Below, in pieces: positions 60,263-64,000 of a stretch of DNA of 64,000 nt. Below the pieces are notes generated by a model. That model did no database searches and was not told the DNA's origin. It worked only from the letters and a program-made list of their open reading frames with translations. Position numbers and translations under genes: made by a program. Each line of letters opens with the position of its first letter. Position 1 is the stretch's first letter. The DNA is from Nocardiopsis ansamitocini (GTDB lineage: Bacteria; Actinomycetota; Actinomycetes; Streptosporangiales; Streptosporangiaceae). The stretch spans positions 248,001 to 312,000 of the forward strand of contig NZ_BSQG01000002.1 in the NCBI RefSeq assembly GCF_030268225.1. Reading direction: 5' to 3'.

Positions 60263-60281
60263 TACGGTCAGCCTTACCTAA
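60263..60281 (-). promoter_or_regulatory. IdeR/DmdR-type iron box
   Basis: TACGGTCAGCCTTACCTAA (plus strand) matches the palindromic iron-box consensus TTAGGTTAGCCTAACCTAA at 15 of 19 positions. It overlaps a TATAAA element (60264-60259, minus strand) 37 bp before the aldolase start, a repressor position. The divergent betaine genes start about 280 bp on the other side. Confidence 0.65.
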
Positions 60282-60562
60282 GGTACGACACGCTTCCGCT
60301 CGTCTCCATAGGTGGCCGTAGTCGGCCGTCGCCGGCAGTACGGCTCCGCACCTGCGCGAGGTGACGATCACGCGCCCAGGACGCGATCAGAAAAAATAAC
60401 GGAGAGTGTTCGACTTGGAGGCGAGGGGGTGGCTGCAATAGTGCCAAGAACTGCCGATTTGTTGAATATTTGCAGGTAGTGGCTTCGTTATGGATAAGTG
60501 TCGGAACGGTAAAGAACACAAAAGTGCCGTTTGTTACCTTTTTCCCCGGGCACACACGAGCC

Positions 60563-62089
60563 GTGACGCAACCCTACGTAACGCTTCCCGAGAAGCCCTA
60601 TCTGTCCCGACCAGGCGCGGAGAAGGCTACCGGGCTCTATATCGACGGCTCGTGGCGTGCCGCCGCCGACGGCGGGCTGCGCGAGATCATCGATCCGTTC
60701 GACGCCAGTGTGCTGACCGTGGTCAGCGAGGCGACCGCCGATGACGCCGCCGCTGCCGTCACCGCCGCCCGGGCCGCCTTCGACACCGGACCCTGGCGCC
60801 AGGTCGGGGCAACCGAACGCGGCGCGATCCTCGACCGCATCGCCGACCTTCTCATCCGCGACCGCGCCGAGATCGCGCTGATGGAGTCGCTGGACACCGG
60901 AAAGACCGTTGAAGAGGGCGGTATCGACGTCGACGACGTCACAGCGGTGTTCCGCTACTACGCCGGCCTCGCTGACAAGGATCCGGGACGGGTCATCACC
61001 GCGCCCGAAGGCGTCTTCAGCCGGGTCGTCTACGAACCGGTCGGGGTGTGCGCGATGATCACGCCCTGGAACTACCCGCTGCTCCAGCTCTCCTGGAAGA
61101 TGGCCCCGGCGATCGCGGCCGGCAACACCATGGTGGTCAAGCCCAGCGAGGTGACCCCGGTGACCACCCTCAAACTCATGGAGCTCGTGGAGGAGGCAGG
61201 CGTCCTCCCCGGGGTGGTCAACCTGGTTCCCGGTTCCGGAGCGGTCGCCGGAGCGGCCTTGGCCGCGCATCCCGACGTGGACCTGGTGTCCTTCACCGGC
61301 GGTCTGGCGACCGGTCGGCGGATCATGGCTGCTGCCGCGGGCACCGTCAAGAAAATCGCTCTGGAGCTCGGCGGCAAGAACCCCAACATCATCTTCGACG
61401 ACGTCGAACTCGACACCGCCGTGGACTACGCACTCAGCGCCGCCTTCTTCCACTCCGGCCAGGTCTGCTCCGCGGGCGCGCGGCTCATCGTCCACGAGTC
61501 GATCCATGACGCTTTCACCGCGGAGCTCGCCCGTCGGGCCGACGCGATCGTCATCGGTGACCCCAGAGCCGAGGGGGTGCGCTGCGGTCCGCTGGTCTCT
61601 GCCGAGCACCGCGCCAAGGTCGAGGCCGCAATCGCCCGCGGGATCGAGGAGGGCGCCCGGGTGATCGCCGGCGGGGGCCGACCCGACGACCCCGCGCTCG
61701 CCCAGGGGTACTTCCACCGCCCCACGGTGTTCGTCGACTGCCATCGCTCCATGGACATCGTCCAGTGGGAAGTGTTCGGGCCGGTCGTCACGGTCGAGAC
61801 GTTCAGCACCGAGGCCGAGGCCGTCGAATTGGGCAACGACACCGACTACGGCCTCTCCGGCGCGGTGTGGACCAACGACACCGGCCGCGGCGAACGGGTC
61901 GCCGCGGCGCTGCGGCACGGGACGGTCTGGATCAACGACTACGGCCCCTACTTCCCGGCCGCCGAATGGGGCGGTTTCGGCCGCTCCGGGATCGGTCGCG
62001 AACTCGGCCGGGCCGGGCTCGACGAGTACCGCGAGGCCAAGCACATCTACCGCAACCTCGCTCCCGAGCCGCAGCGCTGGTTCGGCTGA
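60563..62089 (+). CDS. betB: Betaine aldehyde dehydrogenase
   Basis: A 508-aa aldehyde dehydrogenase: cofactor region ITPWNYPLLQLSWK, GSGAVAGAALAAHP, general-base Glu in LELGGKNP and catalytic Cys in GQVCSAG (near residue 300). Oxidises betaine aldehyde to glycine betaine with NAD+. Start GTG 60563 is tentative, because no strong ribosome site is visible; an earlier in-frame codon at 60470 exists. A loose inverted pair GGTAA (60509-60513)/TTACC (60533-60537) could be an operator. The choline-oxidising gene follows after 103 bp. Confidence 0.88.
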   Translation: MTQPYVTLPEKPYLSRPGAEKATGLYIDGSWRAAADGGLREIIDPFDASVLTVVSEATADDAAAAVTAARAAFDTGPWRQVGATERGAILDRIADLLIRDRAEIALMESLDTGKTVEEGGIDVDDVTAVFRYYAGLADKDPGRVITAPEGVFSRVVYEPVGVCAMITPWNYPLLQLSWKMAPAIAAGNTMVVKPSEVTPVTTLKLMELVEEAGVLPGVVNLVPGSGAVAGAALAAHPDVDLVSFTGGLATGRRIMAAAAGTVKKIALELGGKNPNIIFDDVELDTAVDYALSAAFFHSGQVCSAGARLIVHESIHDAFTAELARRADAIVIGDPRAEGVRCGPLVSAEHRAKVEAAIARGIEEGARVIAGGGRPDDPALAQGYFHRPTVFVDCHRSMDIVQWEVFGPVVTVETFSTEAEAVELGNDTDYGLSGAVWTNDTGRGERVAAALRHGTVWINDYGPYFPAAEWGGFGRSGIGRELGRAGLDEYREAKHIYRNLAPEPQRWFG

Positions 62090-62192
62090 GACCACGGCGG
62101 CCGCGGGGGCCGGCCGCCGTATCCGTTCCACCACGATGCCCGTGACTCCCAGGCCACCCAGCACGCGCGAATGAGCTGAAGAGGAGACTCCT

Positions 62193-63755
62193 GTGTCCGC
62201 AAGCGGATCCACCTTCGACTACGTGATCGTGGGCGGGGGAACAGCAGGTTCGGTGATCGCCAACCGTCTCACCGAGGACCCCGGGACCACCGTCTGCGTG
62301 ATCGAGGGCGGGCCCTCCGACGTCGGACTGGATCGCGTCCTCAAACTCCGCGAGTGGCTGGGCCTGCTCGGCAGCGATCTCGACTACGACTACCCGACCG
62401 TCGAACAGCCCCGCGGCAATTCCCACATCCGCCATTCCCGGGCCCGGGTCCTCGGGGGCTGCTCCTCCCACAACACGCTCATCAGCTTCCGCCCCTTCCC
62501 GCAGGACCTCGACGACTGGGTGGCCGCGGGTGCCGAGGGCTGGGACAACGCCACCGTGCAGTCCTATGCCGACCGCATCAAGTGCAACATCGTCCCGGTG
62601 GCCGACAAGGACCGCAACGAGGTCGTCAAGGACTGGATCACCTCTGCATCCGAAGCCACCGGAGTACCGGTGGTCGAGGACTTCAACGCGAGGATCTCCC
62701 ACGGCGGTGGTTTCCGCGACGGGGTCGGATTTCTCTCCATCGCCTACGACCCCTACTCCGGCAACCGGTCATCGGCCTCGGTCGCCTACCTGCACCCGAT
62801 CATGGGGGAGCGCACCAACCTCACCCTGATGTTGGAGACGTGGGCCGAGAAGCTGGTGTTCGAAGGCGATCGGGCCACGGGAGTGCAGGTCAAGCCGGCC
62901 TCCGGGGAGTCGACGACCGTGCGCGCCGCGCGCGAGGTGATCCTGTGCGCCGGGGCGATCGACACCCCCCGGCTGTTGCTGCTCTCGGGGGTGGGGCCGG
63001 CGGCAGATCTCGCGGAGGTGGGGATTCAGGCCCGCCACGACCTGCCCGGGGTGGGGGAGAACCTGTTGGACCACCCGGAGTCGATCATCATGTGGGAGAC
63101 CGACAAGCTTCCCGATACCACCGTCATGGACTCCGACGCGGGGCTGTTCGTCCGGCGCGACACCAGTGACCCGCGCCCGGACCTGATGTTTCACATCTAC
63201 CAGATCCCTTTCGCCGACAACACCGAACGGTTGGGTTACGACCGCCCCGACCACGCGATCTGTATGACGCCCAACATCCCGCGCTCCCGTTCACGCGGCA
63301 AGCTCTGGTTGACCAGCTCCGATCCGTCGGTCAAACCGGCCCTGGACTTTCGCTATTTCACCGATCCCGACGACTACGACGCCACGACAATCGTCGACGG
63401 ACTCAAGATCGCCCGCCGGATCGCCGCGACCGAGCCCTTCAAGTCCTGGCTCAAGCGCGAGGTCGCACCCGGGCCCGAGGTCACCACCGACGAGGAGCTC
63501 AGCGAGTACGGGCGCCGCGCGGCCCACACCGTCTACCACCCGGCCGGAACCTGCAAGATGGGCGCCGCCGACGATCCCACCGCGGTCGTCGATCCGGCTC
63601 TGCGTGTTCGCGGGCTTTCGGGTTTGCGCATCGCCGACGCCTCGGTGTTCCCGACGATGCCCTCGCCCAATCCCATGGTCACCGTCCTGGCGATCGGAGA
63701 ACGCGCCGCCGATCTGATCCGCGCCGATGCTCGCCGAGCAGGAGCCGCACGGTAG
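62193..63755 (+). CDS. Choline-oxidase-like GMC flavoenzyme
   Basis: A 520-aa GMC oxidoreductase. FAD motif VIVGGGTAGSVIANRL, and RVLGGCSSHNTLISF where His93 matches the His that covalently binds FAD in Arthrobacter choline oxidase. C-terminal active-site VYHPAGTCKMG (His) and SPNPMVTVL (Asn). The sequence pattern favours an oxidase (O2 as acceptor, H2O2 product) over membrane BetA dehydrogenase. Start GTG 62193. With betB it converts choline to glycine betaine in two steps. Confidence 0.85.
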   Translation: MSASGSTFDYVIVGGGTAGSVIANRLTEDPGTTVCVIEGGPSDVGLDRVLKLREWLGLLGSDLDYDYPTVEQPRGNSHIRHSRARVLGGCSSHNTLISFRPFPQDLDDWVAAGAEGWDNATVQSYADRIKCNIVPVADKDRNEVVKDWITSASEATGVPVVEDFNARISHGGGFRDGVGFLSIAYDPYSGNRSSASVAYLHPIMGERTNLTLMLETWAEKLVFEGDRATGVQVKPASGESTTVRAAREVILCAGAIDTPRLLLLSGVGPAADLAEVGIQARHDLPGVGENLLDHPESIIMWETDKLPDTTVMDSDAGLFVRRDTSDPRPDLMFHIYQIPFADNTERLGYDRPDHAICMTPNIPRSRSRGKLWLTSSDPSVKPALDFRYFTDPDDYDATTIVDGLKIARRIAATEPFKSWLKREVAPGPEVTTDEELSEYGRRAAHTVYHPAGTCKMGAADDPTAVVDPALRVRGLSGLRIADASVFPTMPSPNPMVTVLAIGERAADLIRADARRAGAAR

Positions 63756-63809
63756 AGAACTCACCCGTTGACAGGCCGCACGGGCGGCTGATCCAAGGAG
63801 AGAGATCCG

Positions 63810-64000
63810 ATGAGCTCCCCCAGTACCGAAGAGACCGAGCGGGAGACCGCCGAATCCAGGCCCAAGATCGCCGTCCACAATCTCTGGAAGATCTTCGGAA
63901 AGAACGCCGATTCGATCCTCGGTACCGATTCCGAGAACCTCGACCACGAGACCATCCGGGAGCGGACCGGGTGCACGGTCGCGGTCCGTGACGTCTCCTT
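63810..64000 (+). CDS. Glycine betaine/proline ABC transporter ATPase, 5' part (truncated by window end)
   Basis: The first 63 residues are visible. After a polar start (MSSPSTEETERE) the segment KIAVHNLWKIFGKNADSIL matches the N-terminal strand of ProV/OpuAA-type ATPases; the Walker A lies beyond the edge. AAGGAG lies upstream of ATG 63810. Third gene of the osmoprotection operon: betaine synthesis plus betaine uptake. Confidence 0.75.
   Translation, partial: MSSPSTEETERETAESRPKIAVHNLWKIFGKNADSILGTDSENLDHETIRERTGCTVAVRDVS

Noticed and set aside
60488-62212. Long antisense frame over the betaine aldehyde dehydrogenase gene
   Set aside because: Complementary to a full-length enzyme with all active-site motifs; no protein features of its own.
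1-64000. tRNA, rRNA, CRISPR arrays, insertion sequences, integrase or attachment sites
   Set aside because: No cloverleaf with T-arm consensus, no regularly spaced repeats, no transposase or recombinase motif and no terminal inverted repeats were seen by eye; a tRNAscan and ISfinder run would settle this.

Overview
The window is high-GC actinobacterial DNA with GTG/TTG starts, many 1-4 bp stop/start overlaps, and probable leaderless genes (TAnnnT hexamer 6-7 nt before the start codon). The gene content points to a mycelial, sporulating actinomycete: bldG, a chaplin-type protein, a Tad pilus locus, a K+-independent proton pyrophosphatase, and a GH1 beta-glucosidase plus pectate lyase typical of plant-biomass degraders. 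A Nocardiopsaceae/Thermobifida-like genome is my best guess; that is inference, not a database match. No tRNA, rRNA, CRISPR, transposase, integrase or prophage was seen, so this looks like core chromosome.

Layout. 1-4.3 kb: end of a MarP-like periplasmic protease, the bldG/anti-sigma pair, and a divergent MrfA-like helicase. 4.4-10.6 kb (minus strand): a Tad/Flp operon (CpaE/TadZ-like, TadA, TadB, TadC, Flp-like pilin, TadE, a candidate 68-aa basic protein, a TadE-like protein, a membrane protein) chained by ATGA/GTGA overlaps, with a DnaA-box-like inverted-repeat cluster and structured intergenic DNA upstream. 11.5-14.4 kb: degenerate Fic-like protein, holin-like membrane protein, alpha/beta hydrolase, DUF309 protein. 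14.8-17.2 kb: hppA. 17.3-22.3 kb: 30-aa membrane peptide, SixA-like phosphatase, serB, two tandem DUF1707/LiaF-like paralogues, an unknown protein, a lone ABC ATPase. 22.5-28.7 kb: SPFH protein, TSUP transporter, HD hydrolase, CoA-disulfide-reductase-like flavoprotein, hydrolase-like protein, TetR regulator. 28.8-33.2 kb: beta-glucosidase, GNAT acetyltransferase, adenosine deaminase, CapA lipoprotein. 33.5-35.5 kb: furA-like repressor and catalase. 36.2-37.2 kb: four-domain chaplin. 37.4-42.9 kb: SURF1, methyltransferase, Smr, pectate lyase, PmtA-like methyltransferase, SDR. 43.1-46.6 kb: hisE, hisG, spermidine-synthase-like protein, thioredoxin, two DUF202 proteins. 46.7-51.2 kb: surface-glycan genes (epimerase, PIG-L deacetylase, WbqC; divergent family-2 glycosyltransferase). 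51.3-56.8 kb: DUF3817, second SURF1, DUF6243, Ser/Thr kinase, hydrolase-like protein, VOC protein. 57-59.6 kb: ABC exporter, XRE regulator and membrane protein cassette. 59.6-64 kb: class II aldolase under a putative iron box, then choline-to-glycine-betaine genes (betaine aldehyde dehydrogenase, choline-oxidase-like enzyme, start of a ProV-like ATPase).

How the genes work together. The clearest modules are the Tad pilus machine, peroxide defence (FurA-catalase), osmoprotection (choline oxidation plus betaine uptake), histidine biosynthesis entry, and the glycan group. The most unusual observations are three alpha/beta-hydrolase-fold proteins with glycine in place of the nucleophile, a 253-bp same-strand overlap in the Tad operon, the DnaA-box cluster before that operon, an iron box at an aldolase with an altered zinc ligand, and a four-repeat chaplin with an LPVTG sorting signal.
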